Origin: an uncultured Eubacteriales bacterium
GTDB lineage: Bacteria > Bacillota > Clostridia > Lachnospirales > Lachnospiraceae
DNA: 64,000 nt
Assembly: GCA_949292785.1 (NCBI GenBank)
Contig: CASFBK010000002.1
Coordinates: 285,728-349,727 of the forward strand
Reading direction: 5' to 3'
This document shows positions 55,206 to 64,000 of this stretch, piece by piece; the first letter of the stretch is position 1, and the number at the start of each line of letters is the position of its first letter. The position numbers and the translations under genes are program-made. The notes below the pieces were generated by a model, which saw only the letters and a program-made list of their open reading frames with translations, was not told the origin of the DNA and made no database searches.

Positions 55206-56219
55206 ATGTCGCAGATGATTGGAACACAAAGCATCCAGTTTGACCAGGCACCCTATATTCAAAGCAGCGCCAGCATTGTTGGTTCCAAAGAAGGAGAAGG
55301 CCCTCTGGGAAAACTGTTTGATGTAATAGGGGAAGATGATAAGTTTGGAGAGGATAATTGGGAAGATGCAGAGAGTACTCTGCAAAAAGAAGCAGCAACC
55401 TTAGCAATAGGAAAAGCTGATTTAAAAAAAGAAGATATCCGTTATATTTTCGGAGGAGATTTACTGGGGCAGAATATTGCCACTACCTTTGGAATCATGG
55501 AACTGAATATTCCCTTGTTCGGATTATATGGGGCGTGCTCCACAGCGGGAGAATCCCTGTCTCTGGCATCCATGGCAGTGGCAGCCGGATATGGGGAGAA
55601 TGTACTGGCAGTTACTTCAAGTCATTTTGCCAGCGCAGAGAAACAGTTTCGTTTTCCCTTGGAGTATGCCAATCAAAGACCCTTATCAGCTACCTGGACG
55701 GTTACAGGAAGTGGTGCCTTTGTACTTGGGACAAAGCGAAGCCATGTGCGGATTACCGGAATTACCACAGGAAAAGTCGTAGACTATGGGGTAAAGGATT
55801 CTATGAATATGGGAGCAGCCATGGCACCGGCAGCCTGTGATACGATTTATCAGAATTTTTTGGATTTTAACAGAAGACCGGAGGATTATGATAAGATTAT
55901 TACCGGTGACCTTGGAACAGTGGGACAGGAAATTCTGATTGATTTATTAGAGAAAAAGGGATTTGACATTTCCAAGGTGCATATGGATTGTGGCATTGAA
56001 ATTTTTGATAGTGAGGCACAGAATACCAATGCGGGTGGAAGTGGCTGTGGCTGTTCTGCTGTAACCTTAAGCGCATTGATTTTGCCCAAGCTTCAAAAAG
56101 GAACCTATAAGCGTGTTTTGTTCGTGCCTACGGGAGCGCTGTTGTCTACGGTAAGCTTCAATGAAGGACAGAGTGTACCGGGAATTGCTCATGGAGTAGT
56201 TCTGGAGTATGCAGGATAG
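55206..56219 (+). CDS. spoVAD: Stage V sporulation protein AD
   Basis: 337 residues from the ATG at 55206 (AGGAGG site). Thiolase-fold protein: IRYIFGGDLLGQNIATTFG, LFGLYGACSTAGESLSLA with the Cys of the ancestral thiolase site, and VTSSHFASAEKQFRFPLEY. SpoVAD binds dipicolinic acid at the spore inner membrane. It is followed by spoVAE but parted from spoVAC by 9.6 kb; no clear forespore promoter was found in its leader. Confidence 0.96.
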   Translation: MSQMIGTQSIQFDQAPYIQSSASIVGSKEGEGPLGKLFDVIGEDDKFGEDNWEDAESTLQKEAATLAIGKADLKKEDIRYIFGGDLLGQNIATTFGIMELNIPLFGLYGACSTAGESLSLASMAVAAGYGENVLAVTSSHFASAEKQFRFPLEYANQRPLSATWTVTGSGAFVLGTKRSHVRITGITTGKVVDYGVKDSMNMGAAMAPAACDTIYQNFLDFNRRPEDYDKIITGDLGTVGQEILIDLLEKKGFDISKVHMDCGIEIFDSEAQNTNAGGSGCGCSAVTLSALILPKLQKGTYKRVLFVPTGALLSTVSFNEGQSVPGIAHGVVLEYAG

Positions 56220-56229
56220 GAGGAAGAAG

Positions 56230-56586
56230 ATGGATTATGTAAATGCATTCTGGGTTGGTGGACTTATCTGTGCCCTGGTTCAGATTTTAATGGAAAAAAC
56301 GAAATTGCTTCCGGGCAGAATCATGGTGCTTCTGGTATGCACCGGAGCAGTCTTAGGAGCCATTCAGATTTATGAGCCGTTTCAAAAATTTGCAGGAGCA
56401 GGAGCAAGTGTTCCCCTTCTTGGCTTTGGAAATGTGCTTTGGAAAGGTATCCAAAAGGCAGTAGATTCTGACGGATTTATTGGTATTTTTAAGGGTGGTT
56501 TTACAGCCAGTGCCGTAGGAATTTCGGCGGCGTTAGTTTTTGCGTATCTGGCAAGTATTATATTCCAGCCTAAAATGAAAAAGTAA
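56230..56586 (+). CDS. spoVAE: Stage V sporulation protein AE
   Basis: 118 residues from the ATG at 56230 (AGGAGG from the end of spoVAD). Four membrane segments; AFWVGGLICALVQILMEKTKLLPGRIMV and FAGAGASVPLLGFGNVLWKG are the SpoVAC/AE core signatures. Component of the dipicolinate channel in the spore inner membrane. An in-frame ATG at 56209 lies before the ribosome site and is not preferred. Confidence 0.95.
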   Translation: MDYVNAFWVGGLICALVQILMEKTKLLPGRIMVLLVCTGAVLGAIQIYEPFQKFAGAGASVPLLGFGNVLWKGIQKAVDSDGFIGIFKGGFTASAVGISAALVFAYLASIIFQPKMKK

Positions 56587-56607
56587 AAGAAAAAAATTTT
56601 GAAGAAT

Positions 56608-56637
56608 GTATAAATACAAAGGAAAGAGTTCATATTA
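56608..56637 (+). promoter_or_regulatory. Possible forespore-type promoter of the Asn/Thr-rich lipoprotein
   Basis: GTATA (56608-56612), 18 bp, CATATTA (56631-56637), resembling the spoVA promoter at 43812-43840. Weak evidence because the region is AT-rich. Confidence 0.45.
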
Positions 56638-56675
56638 ATAGGGACAAAATTATAAATAAAGAAGGAGATTTGATT

Positions 56676-57098
56676 ATGAAACAGTTAAAAAAGATTCTGG
56701 TATTATCCATGCTGGTATTAACATTATCTGCTATCACAGCCTGTGGAAATAATACAACAGATGACAACAATACTACAGAAGATGGTACCAATGGAACCGT
56801 GAATGATGCAAATGACAACGGAACAACCACTAACGGAACAACCACTAACGGAACAACTACCAATGGAACTACAAATAACGATACTACAGATAATCGTAAC
56901 GATAAGGGCGATGGTGTGGTAGATGATATTGGCGATGGCATTATTGACGGTGTAGAGGACATTGGAAATGGTGTAGAAAACGGTGTCGATGATTTGACAA
57001 ACGATAATGGAACCACCAACAACAATAACAATGATGTAACCAATGGAACTGATACGAACGGAACTACTACAAATAACAACAACAAAGCAAATCCATAA
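56676..57098 (+). CDS. Low-complexity Asn/Thr/Asp-rich lipoprotein
   Basis: 140 residues from the ATG at 56676 (GAAGGAGA site). Lipobox ITAC, lipidated Cys23. The mature part is almost only Asn, Thr, Gly and Asp, with NGTTT repeats (about 45-65) and a central segment of GDGI/VDDI/IGNGVENGV type (about 75-105). No fold expected. Position after spoVAE and the promoter motif suggest a spore-related lipoprotein. Terminator follows. Confidence 0.8.
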   Translation: MKQLKKILVLSMLVLTLSAITACGNNTTDDNNTTEDGTNGTVNDANDNGTTTNGTTTNGTTTNGTTNNDTTDNRNDKGDGVVDDIGDGIIDGVEDIGNGVENGVDDLTNDNGTTNNNNNDVTNGTDTNGTTTNNNNKANP

Positions 57099-57110
57099 GG
57101 TGAAAAAGAA

Positions 57111-57143
57111 AAGGAACATAGGCGTGTGCTTATGTTCCTTTTT
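57111..57143. terminator. Bidirectional terminator between the lipoprotein and guaB
   Basis: aaggaacata (57111-57120) and tatgttcctt (57131-57140) form a perfect 10-bp stem with a 10-nt loop. T follows on the forward strand, and an A-rich stretch precedes it for the reverse direction. Confidence 0.9.
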
Positions 57144-57167
57144 ACAGTTTAATTTGCGATACAAAGA

Positions 57168-58631
<1,464 letters not shown>

Positions 58632-58669
58632 TCACTTTCTTTTTGATTACTTTTGTTGTTATTCCCTCG

Positions 58670-58698
58670 ATTTTAACAAAAAGGAAAGGAACTGTCAA
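58670..58698 (-). promoter_or_regulatory. Sigma-A promoter of guaB
   Basis: On the reverse strand TTGACA (58698-58693) and TAAAAT (58675-58670) are 17 bp apart. No purine riboswitch sequence is seen in the short leader. Confidence 0.75.
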
Positions 58699-58871
58699 TG
58701 ACTGGCGGACACTTCCGAGGGAAAAAATTTATCATTTTTACTACTAAATAAGTAAAGAAATACTTATGACTGCAAAAATATACAGCCAGATAGAGATTTT
58801 ATGTTTTCATTTTTTTTTAAATGTGGTATTTTAATAAGGAAACAACAGGATAACAGAGTAAGGAGTTACAG

Positions 58872-59654
58872 ATGGAATTTCGACCATGCATAGATATTCA
58901 TAATGGAAAGGTGAAGCAGATTGTAGGAGGAAGCCTAAAGGATGAGGGAAATCAGGCGCAGGAGAACTTTGTTGCCACTCAGGATGCAGCTTTTTTTGCA
59001 AAATTATATCAGAAATATGGGATAAAGGGAGGGCATATTATACTTCTGAATCCCATAGGAAGTGAATATTATAATGATACAAAGGCTCAGGCAGTAAGTG
59101 CTTTGAAGTCCTATCCCGGAGGAATGCAAATCGGCGGGGGAATCACGGCAGAAAATGCAGCAGAGTTTTTAAGCGCAGGAGCAAGCCACGTCATTGTTAC
59201 TTCCTATGTGTTTAAAAATGGTCAGATTCATTATGAGAATCTGGAACGTCTGGTGAAAGAGACCGGAAGAGAACATCTGGTGCTGGACTTAAGCTGTCGG
59301 AAGCGGGAAGACGGATATTATATTGTTACAGACCGATGGCAGAAGTTTACAGAGGAGAAGGTCACAGAAGCATTGTTAGAAAAGCTGTCAGCGTATGCAG
59401 ACGAGTTTTTGGTTCATGCAGTAGATGTGGAAGGCAAGGCGGCTGGAATTGAAAAAGAGCTGGCAGTTCTTTTGGGAAAATGGAGAAAGATACCAATTAC
59501 TTATGCAGGCGGGGTCGGAAGCATGGAAGATCTCCTGGAATTAAAAGAATTGGGAAAAGACAGACTAAATGTAACGGTTGGAAGTGCATTGGATTTGTTT
59601 GGGGGAGCCATGGAGTTTGAGAAAGTATTATCATTTTGTGGAATTGACAAATGA
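58872..59654 (+). CDS. HisA-type isomerase of the eukaryote-like subfamily
   Basis: 260 residues, ProFAR isomerase of histidine biosynthesis (opens the ribose of ProFAR). MEFRPCIDIHNGKVKQIVGG, GGHIILLN, MQIGGGITAENAAEFL, HLVLDLSCRK and ITYAGGVGSMEDL match the yeast HIS6 / plant type better than the usual bacterial HisA, which has no such LD-S-C-R-K segment. Both phosphate-binding half-barrel loops are present. No other his gene is nearby. It lies 51 bp before glnA and may share its transcript. Confidence 0.85.
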   Translation: MEFRPCIDIHNGKVKQIVGGSLKDEGNQAQENFVATQDAAFFAKLYQKYGIKGGHIILLNPIGSEYYNDTKAQAVSALKSYPGGMQIGGGITAENAAEFLSAGASHVIVTSYVFKNGQIHYENLERLVKETGREHLVLDLSCRKREDGYYIVTDRWQKFTEEKVTEALLEKLSAYADEFLVHAVDVEGKAAGIEKELAVLLGKWRKIPITYAGGVGSMEDLLELKELGKDRLNVTVGSALDLFGGAMEFEKVLSFCGIDK

Positions 59655-59705
59655 TAGAACCGTTGTTATTATCAGAAACAGAAGAATGAAAAGGAGTGTT
59701 ACGTC

Positions 59706-61037
59706 ATGAGCAAGTATACGAAACAGGACATCATACAGATGGTAGAAGACGAAGATGTGGAATTTATCCGGCTGCAGTTTACGGATATGTTTGGAACACT
59801 GAAGAATGTGGCTATCACCAAAAGCCAGTTAGAGAAGGCATTGAACAATCAGTGTATGTTCGATGGTTCATCCATAGAAGGATTTGTAAGAATTGAAGAA
59901 TCGGATATGTATCTGTATCCGGATTTGGATACCTTTGTGATTTTTCCATGGCGTCCACAGCAGGGAAAGGTTGCAAGAATTATCTGTGACATTTACCGTC
60001 CGGATGGAAAGCCTTTTGAAGGAGACCCAAGATACATTTTAAAAAGAACCATTTCAGAAGCAGCAGAGCTGGGGTATCAGTTCAATGTAGGTCCGGAATG
60101 TGAATTTTTCCTGTTTCATACGGATGAAGACGGAAGACCCACAACGATTTCCCATGAGCGAGCAGGATATTTTGATTTAGGTCCGGTAGACCTGGGAGAA
60201 AATGCCAGACGTGATATGGTGTTGACACTGGAGGATATGGGATTTGAAATTGAAGCTTCCCATCATGAAGCAGCTCCGGCGCAGCATGAGATAGATTTTA
60301 AATATGATGAAGCATTGCGCACCGCAGATAATGTTATGACCTTTAAGCTGGCAGTAAAGACCATTGCAAAACGTTTCGGACTGTTTGCAAGCTTTATGCC
60401 AAAGCCAAAGCATGGAATTAATGGTTCCGGAATGCATATTAACATTTCTGTTTCTAAGGATGGAAAAAATATCTTTGATGACCCGTCAAATGAATTGGGA
60501 TTAAGCCAGGAAGCGTATTATTTCATTGGTGGAGTGATGAAGCATATGAAGGGAATGACAGCGATTACCAATCCGCTGATTAATTCCTATAAGCGCCTGA
60601 TTCCGGGATATGAGGCACCTGTTTACGTGGCATGGTCCGGAACCAACAGAAGTCCATTAATTCGTATTCCGGCAGCTCGTGGCGAAGGAACCCGTGTAGA
60701 ATTGCGTAGTCCGGATTCCGCAGCAAATCCATACCTTGCTCTGGCAGTATGCCTGGCAGCGGGATTAGATGGAATTAAGAATAAGATTACACCGCCGAAG
60801 GCCGTAGATGGCAACATTTTTGATATGTCAGCAGAAGAGATGGCGGCATTGGATATTCAGGCGCTGCCTGCAGATTTAAATGAAGCAATAGAAGAAATGG
60901 AAAAAGACAGTTTTATTCAGGAGGTATTAGGAAGTCACGTTTCCCGGAAGTATGCAGAAGCAAAACGGGAGGAATGGGCAGCATATCGCCAGCAGATTAC
61001 TGACTGGGAAATTAATGAATATCTTTATAAAATATAA
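59706..61037 (+). CDS. glnA: Glutamine synthetase, type I
   Basis: 443 residues, the GSI-alpha length of Firmicutes. Makes glutamine from glutamate, ammonia and [22 protein letters not shown] (N-domain), [10 protein letters not shown] (metal site), [30 protein letters not shown] and the substrate-binding [11 protein letters not shown]-like segment [12 protein letters not shown] are clear. The adenylylation Tyr loop of GSI-beta is absent, so control is by feedback. The next gene encodes an ANTAR regulator. Confidence 0.97.
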   Translation: MSKYTKQDIIQMVEDEDVEFIRLQFTDMFGTLKNVAITKSQLEKALNNQCMFDGSSIEGFVRIEESDMYLYPDLDTFVIFPWRPQQGKVARIICDIYRPDGKPFEGDPRYILKRTISEAAELGYQFNVGPECEFFLFHTDEDGRPTTISHERAGYFDLGPVDLGENARRDMVLTLEDMGFEIEASHHEAAPAQHEIDFKYDEALRTADNVMTFKLAVKTIAKRFGLFASFMPKPKHGINGSGMHINISVSKDGKNIFDDPSNELGLSQEAYYFIGGVMKHMKGMTAITNPLINSYKRLIPGYEAPVYVAWSGTNRSPLIRIPAARGEGTRVELRSPDSAANPYLALAVCLAAGLDGIKNKITPPKAVDGNIFDMSAEEMAALDIQALPADLNEAIEEMEKDSFIQEVLGSHVSRKYAEAKREEWAAYRQQITDWEINEYLYKI

Positions 61038-61055
61038 TTCCATGGAGGAATTGTT

Positions 61056-61601
61056 TTGATTAACGTAATAGTAGCGTTTCCTAAAATTGAAAATGGGAAA
61101 AGCATAAAAAACATTCTGATAAAGAGCGGATTTCAGGTTGGTTCAGTTTGTGTAACAGGTGCTCAGGTTTTGCAGAATACCGATATGCTGGGAGATGGCA
61201 TCGTTGTATGTGGGTATCGTTTGCAGGACATGATATATACGGAATTACATGAATATCTGCCGCGGCATTTTCAAATGCTGATGGTAGCATCCCCAAATCT
61301 GTGTGAGGAGAGGGAGGTAGAGGACATTGTGTGCCTTTCCATGCCGCTTAAGGTGCATGAATTGGTCAGCACAATGGAAATGATGACCTATGCCATGGAG
61401 CGGCAGAGAAAGAAGCGTAAATCTGCTCCAAGGGAACGTAGTGAAGAAGAAAAACAGATGATTCAGCAGGCAAAGGAACTGTTGATGGTAAGAAATAACA
61501 TGACAGAAGAAGAAGCCCATCGGTATATGCAAAAGACCAGCATGGACAGCGGAACGGGATTAGCAGAGACAGCGCAGATGATTATGAGCATGCTCAGTTG
61601 A
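61056..61601 (+). CDS. ANTAR-domain response regulator
   Basis: 181 residues with a TTG start at 61056 (GGAGG at 61044-61048). Receiver-like N-domain (about 1-110) lacking a clear phosphorylatable Asp pair, a linker, and a C-terminal ANTAR domain (about 125-181; QAKELLMVRNNMTEEEAHRYM, SGTGLAETAQMIM). ANTAR proteins bind paired RNA hairpins and prevent termination, often in nitrogen metabolism. It is 18 bp after glnA, so it is probably a nitrogen-responsive antiterminator. Confidence 0.9.
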   Translation: MINVIVAFPKIENGKSIKNILIKSGFQVGSVCVTGAQVLQNTDMLGDGIVVCGYRLQDMIYTELHEYLPRHFQMLMVASPNLCEEREVEDIVCLSMPLKVHELVSTMEMMTYAMERQRKKRKSAPRERSEEEKQMIQQAKELLMVRNNMTEEEAHRYMQKTSMDSGTGLAETAQMIMSMLS

Positions 61602-61630
61602 AGAGCAGAGCGTGGAATGGAGGTGACAGC

Positions 61631-62482
61631 GTGAAATTTACAAAAATGCATGGAATCGGAAATGATTATGTATATGTAAACTGTTTTCAGGAAGAAGTAA
61701 AGAACCCATTGGAAGTATCAAAGTATGTCAGTGACCGGCACTTCGGAGTTGGCTCTGACGGATTAATTTTGATAAAGCCATCTGATGTGGCAGATTTTAA
61801 GATGGATATGTATAATGCAGATGGTTCTCAGGGTGAAATGTGTGGCAACGGAATTCGTTGTGTGGCAAAATATGTTTATGACTATGGATTGACCGATAAG
61901 GAAAATATCAGTGTAGAGACATTGGCAGGCATTAAGTATCTGGAACTGACCATAGAAAATGGCAAGGTAGCTCTTGTAAAGGTAAATATGGGTTCTCCGG
62001 AACTTATTCCGGAAAAGATACCGGTTGTGGCAGAAGGGACTCGTGCGATAGATGTGCCTTTGGAGGTAAAAGGAAAGCAATATCAGATGAATTGTGTATC
62101 TATGGGAAACCCCCACTGTGTCATTTTTATGGAAGAAGATGTGCGAGGTCTCAATCTGGAAGCAATGGGACCTGATTTTGAGCATCATGAGCGTTTTCCA
62201 AAGCGAATCAATACAGAGTTTGTGAACGTATTGGACAATCATACACTGCGTATGCGGGTATGGGAACGTGGAAGTGGAGAGACGCTTGCATGTGGAACCG
62301 GAGCCTGTGCTACCGCAGTAGCAGCCATGTTAAATGGACATGTAGAAAAGGAAGTTACCGTACACTTGTTGGGCGGTGATTTGACGATACAGTGGGATGG
62401 TGGTGACGCACCGGTCTATATGACTGGTCCTGCGACTACAGTATTTGACGGCATTGTTGAATTGCCGGATGGAATAGATTAG
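61631..62482 (+). CDS. dapF: Diaminopimelate epimerase
   Basis: 283 residues from the GTG at 61631, which has a perfect GGAGGTGA upstream; a longer frame from 61598 lacks one. Converts LL- to meso-diaminopimelate. KMHGIGNDYVYVN at the N-terminus and the catalytic cysteines in GEMCGNGIRC and LACGTGACA are present. Forms a lysine/peptidoglycan pair with dapL 41 bp downstream. Confidence 0.97.
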   Translation: MKFTKMHGIGNDYVYVNCFQEEVKNPLEVSKYVSDRHFGVGSDGLILIKPSDVADFKMDMYNADGSQGEMCGNGIRCVAKYVYDYGLTDKENISVETLAGIKYLELTIENGKVALVKVNMGSPELIPEKIPVVAEGTRAIDVPLEVKGKQYQMNCVSMGNPHCVIFMEEDVRGLNLEAMGPDFEHHERFPKRINTEFVNVLDNHTLRMRVWERGSGETLACGTGACATAVAAMLNGHVEKEVTVHLLGGDLTIQWDGGDAPVYMTGPATTVFDGIVELPDGID

Positions 62483-62523
62483 ATGATAGAATAAACAGCC
62501 GAGAGGCAGAAAAGAGGAGCAAA

Positions 62524-63738
62524 ATGTATAAAATTAATGACAACTATCAAAAATTACCAGGCAGCTATTTATTTAGTACGATAGCAAAAAAAGTAAATGC
62601 ATTTACAGCAGCAAATCCGGATAAGAGCATTATTCGACTTGGTATTGGAGATGTAACTCAGCCCATAGCACCGGCTATTATTGAGGCTATGCATAAGGCA
62701 GTTGACGAGATGGGACAAGCTGAAACATTTCGCGGATATGCACCGGACTTAGGATATGATTTTTTAAGAAATGCCATTGTTGAAAATGATTATAAGTCCA
62801 GAGGATGTGACATTTCCGCAGATGAAATTTTTGTTTCAGATGGAGCAAAGAGTGATTCTGCCAATATTCAGGAAATCTTTTCTGTAGATAACAAAATTGC
62901 AGTTTGCGACCCTGTTTATCCGGTATATGTGGACTCTAACGTAATGGCAGGAAGAACCGGCGTCTATGATACCGAGAAAGAGACCTGGAGCAATGTAATC
63001 TATATGCCATGTACCAAGGAAAATGGCTTTGTACCGGAGTTCCCGAAGGAAACACCGGATATGATTTATCTCTGTCTTCCGAATAACCCAACAGGAACCA
63101 CTATTACAAAAGCGCAGTTACAGGAATGGGTAGATTATGCTAACAAGGTAGGCGCAGTTATTTTATATGATGCTGCATACGAAGCATATATTTCTGAAAG
63201 CGATGTAGCACACTCTATTTATGAATGTGAAGGTGCAAGAACCTGTGCCATCGAGTTAAAGAGCTATTCTAAGAATGCAGGATTTACCGGAGTTCGTCTT
63301 GGATATACGGTAGTTCCAAAGGATTTAAAATGCGGCGATGTTTCCTTAAATGCAATGTGGGCAAGACGCCACGGAACCAAGTTCAACGGAGCTCCATATA
63401 TTGTACAGAGAGCCGGAGAAGCAACCTATTCTCCAGAAGGAAAAGCGCAGTTAAAAGAGCAGGTAGCTTATTACATGAAGAATGCAGCGACTATTAAGGC
63501 AGGACTTCAGGATGCAGGCTATACCGTATTTGGTGGAGTAAATGCACCGTACATCTGGTTAAAGACACCGGAGAACATGACTTCATGGGAATTCTTTGAT
63601 TACTTATTAGAAAACGCAAATGTGGTAGGAACCCCTGGTTCCGGATTTGGACCAAGCGGAGAAGGATATTTCAGACTGACTGCATTTGGTACTTATGAGA
63701 ATACGGTGGCAGCGATTGAGAGAATTAAGAAGCTGTAA
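62524..63738 (+). CDS. dapL: LL-diaminopimelate aminotransferase
   Basis: 404 residues. Converts tetrahydrodipicolinate directly to LL-diaminopimelate with glutamate as amino donor, bypassing acylated intermediates. IRLGIGDVTQPIAPAI, AETFRGYAPDLGYDFLR, CLPNNPTGTTI, and SYSKNAGFTGVRLGY with the pyridoxal-phosphate lysine are typical of DapL. With dapF it completes the route to meso-diaminopimelate. Confidence 0.97.
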   Translation: MYKINDNYQKLPGSYLFSTIAKKVNAFTAANPDKSIIRLGIGDVTQPIAPAIIEAMHKAVDEMGQAETFRGYAPDLGYDFLRNAIVENDYKSRGCDISADEIFVSDGAKSDSANIQEIFSVDNKIAVCDPVYPVYVDSNVMAGRTGVYDTEKETWSNVIYMPCTKENGFVPEFPKETPDMIYLCLPNNPTGTTITKAQLQEWVDYANKVGAVILYDAAYEAYISESDVAHSIYECEGARTCAIELKSYSKNAGFTGVRLGYTVVPKDLKCGDVSLNAMWARRHGTKFNGAPYIVQRAGEATYSPEGKAQLKEQVAYYMKNAATIKAGLQDAGYTVFGGVNAPYIWLKTPENMTSWEFFDYLLENANVVGTPGSGFGPSGEGYFRLTAFGTYENTVAAIERIKKL

Positions 63739-63766
63739 TGCTAAATAGAATTTAATTAGGATATAG

Positions 63767-63812
63767 AAAAGCAGAAAGTACGAGATGAGTTCTTGAACTT
63801 TCTGCTTTTTTA
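63767..63812 (+). terminator. Rho-independent terminator after dapL
   Basis: aaaagcagaaagt (63767-63779) pairs with actttctgctttt (63797-63809), 13 bp perfect, followed by TT. Confidence 0.9.
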
Positions 63813-63866
63813 GCCGTAATTCTGCCATTGCCGGGAGGTTAGGGAAAAGCTTTTGATATGTTTTTA

Positions 63867-63895
63867 TTGACAATATATGACAAAACAATTATACT
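63867..63895 (+). promoter_or_regulatory. Sigma-A promoter reading off the right edge
   Basis: TTGACA (63867-63872) and TATACT (63890-63895) are 17 bp apart. A 7-bp hairpin ggttatc/gataacc lies at 63955-63972. No coding region is visible from 63813 to the end; the promoter probably serves a gene beyond the window. Confidence 0.7.
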
Positions 63896-64000
63896 TAAAA
63901 TCAGTTTGAGAGGGATAGGAAAAATAAGAGGGATTAGGGGGATTTATCATCATAGGTTATCATTCGATAACCACTAATTCAGTAAAATATCCGAAAAAAG

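Noticed and set aside
56800-57098. CRISPR-like repeat array
   Set aside because: Repeats are contiguous, in frame and encode NGTTT units in a lipoprotein; there are no spacers.
59655-59705. ANTAR-target hairpin pair in front of glnA
   Set aside because: Only 51 bp separate the genes and no two-hairpin plus terminator arrangement is visible.
63955-63972. Short inverted repeat ggttatc/gataacc near the right edge as an attachment site or operator
   Set aside because: Only 7 bp, and no gene context is visible inside the window.

Overview
The window is chromosomal DNA of a low-to-moderate GC, endospore-forming Firmicute, most likely a gut Lachnospiraceae (genus not determinable from what I can see). 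The grounds are complete spoIIAA-spoIIAB-sigF and spoVA genes, a T-box upstream of valS, ABC sugar importers without their own ATPase, the diaminopimelate aminotransferase lysine route (dapF-dapL), and the spacing and Shine-Dalgarno style of Clostridia. No tRNA, rRNA, CRISPR array, transposase or prophage gene was seen.

Layout. 1-936: start of a glycolipid glycosyltransferase running off the left edge. 1031-8309: a cellobiose unit (cellobiose phosphorylase, divergent LacI regulator, binding protein and two permeases), with identical LacI-type operators exactly 300 bp apart on the two divergent promoters. 8621-15627: a maltodextrin/starch unit (membrane-anchored protein with three starch-binding modules, binding protein, two permeases, cytoplasmic GH13 alpha-glycosidase, second LacI regulator). 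15664-20471: a small protein, a Cys-rich DUF6062-like protein, an aminotransferase, a PadR/membrane-protein pair and pta. 20791-25229: an RND exporter with a large coiled-coil insertion and its TetR regulator. 25235-28240: Val T-box and valS.

28340-36680 is the accessory part. A small XRE repressor reads away from a run of zinc-ribbon membrane proteins, small lipoproteins and a 917-residue secreted protein. Two perfect 17-bp operators overlap the shared promoter. One member (30590-31955) is broken by a frameshift, and a C-type-lectin-like gene remnant lies at the end. I cannot assign a function to this cluster; it is the best candidate here for an undescribed system. A HEPT/MNT toxin-antitoxin pair follows.

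37774-45608: a FapA-like protein, folC, a 47-aa protein, a TPR membrane protein, spoIIA operon, and spoVAA-AB-AC behind a forespore-type promoter. 45609-55205 separates spoVAC from spoVAD-AE by 9.6 kb holding two lipoproteins (one with a transglutaminase-like domain) that share an ECF-type promoter motif, an ECF sigma/anti-sigma pair, a GGDEF-EAL protein, a MATE exporter and a polysaccharide-deacetylase-like protein. 55206-57098: spoVAD, spoVAE and a low-complexity lipoprotein. 57168-63738: guaB (reverse), a eukaryote-type HisA, glnA, an ANTAR regulator, dapF and dapL.

Two unannotated copies of a structured intergenic element (about 17757-17908 and 39205-39364) keep the same nested helices through compensatory base changes; the second runs into the folC translation start.
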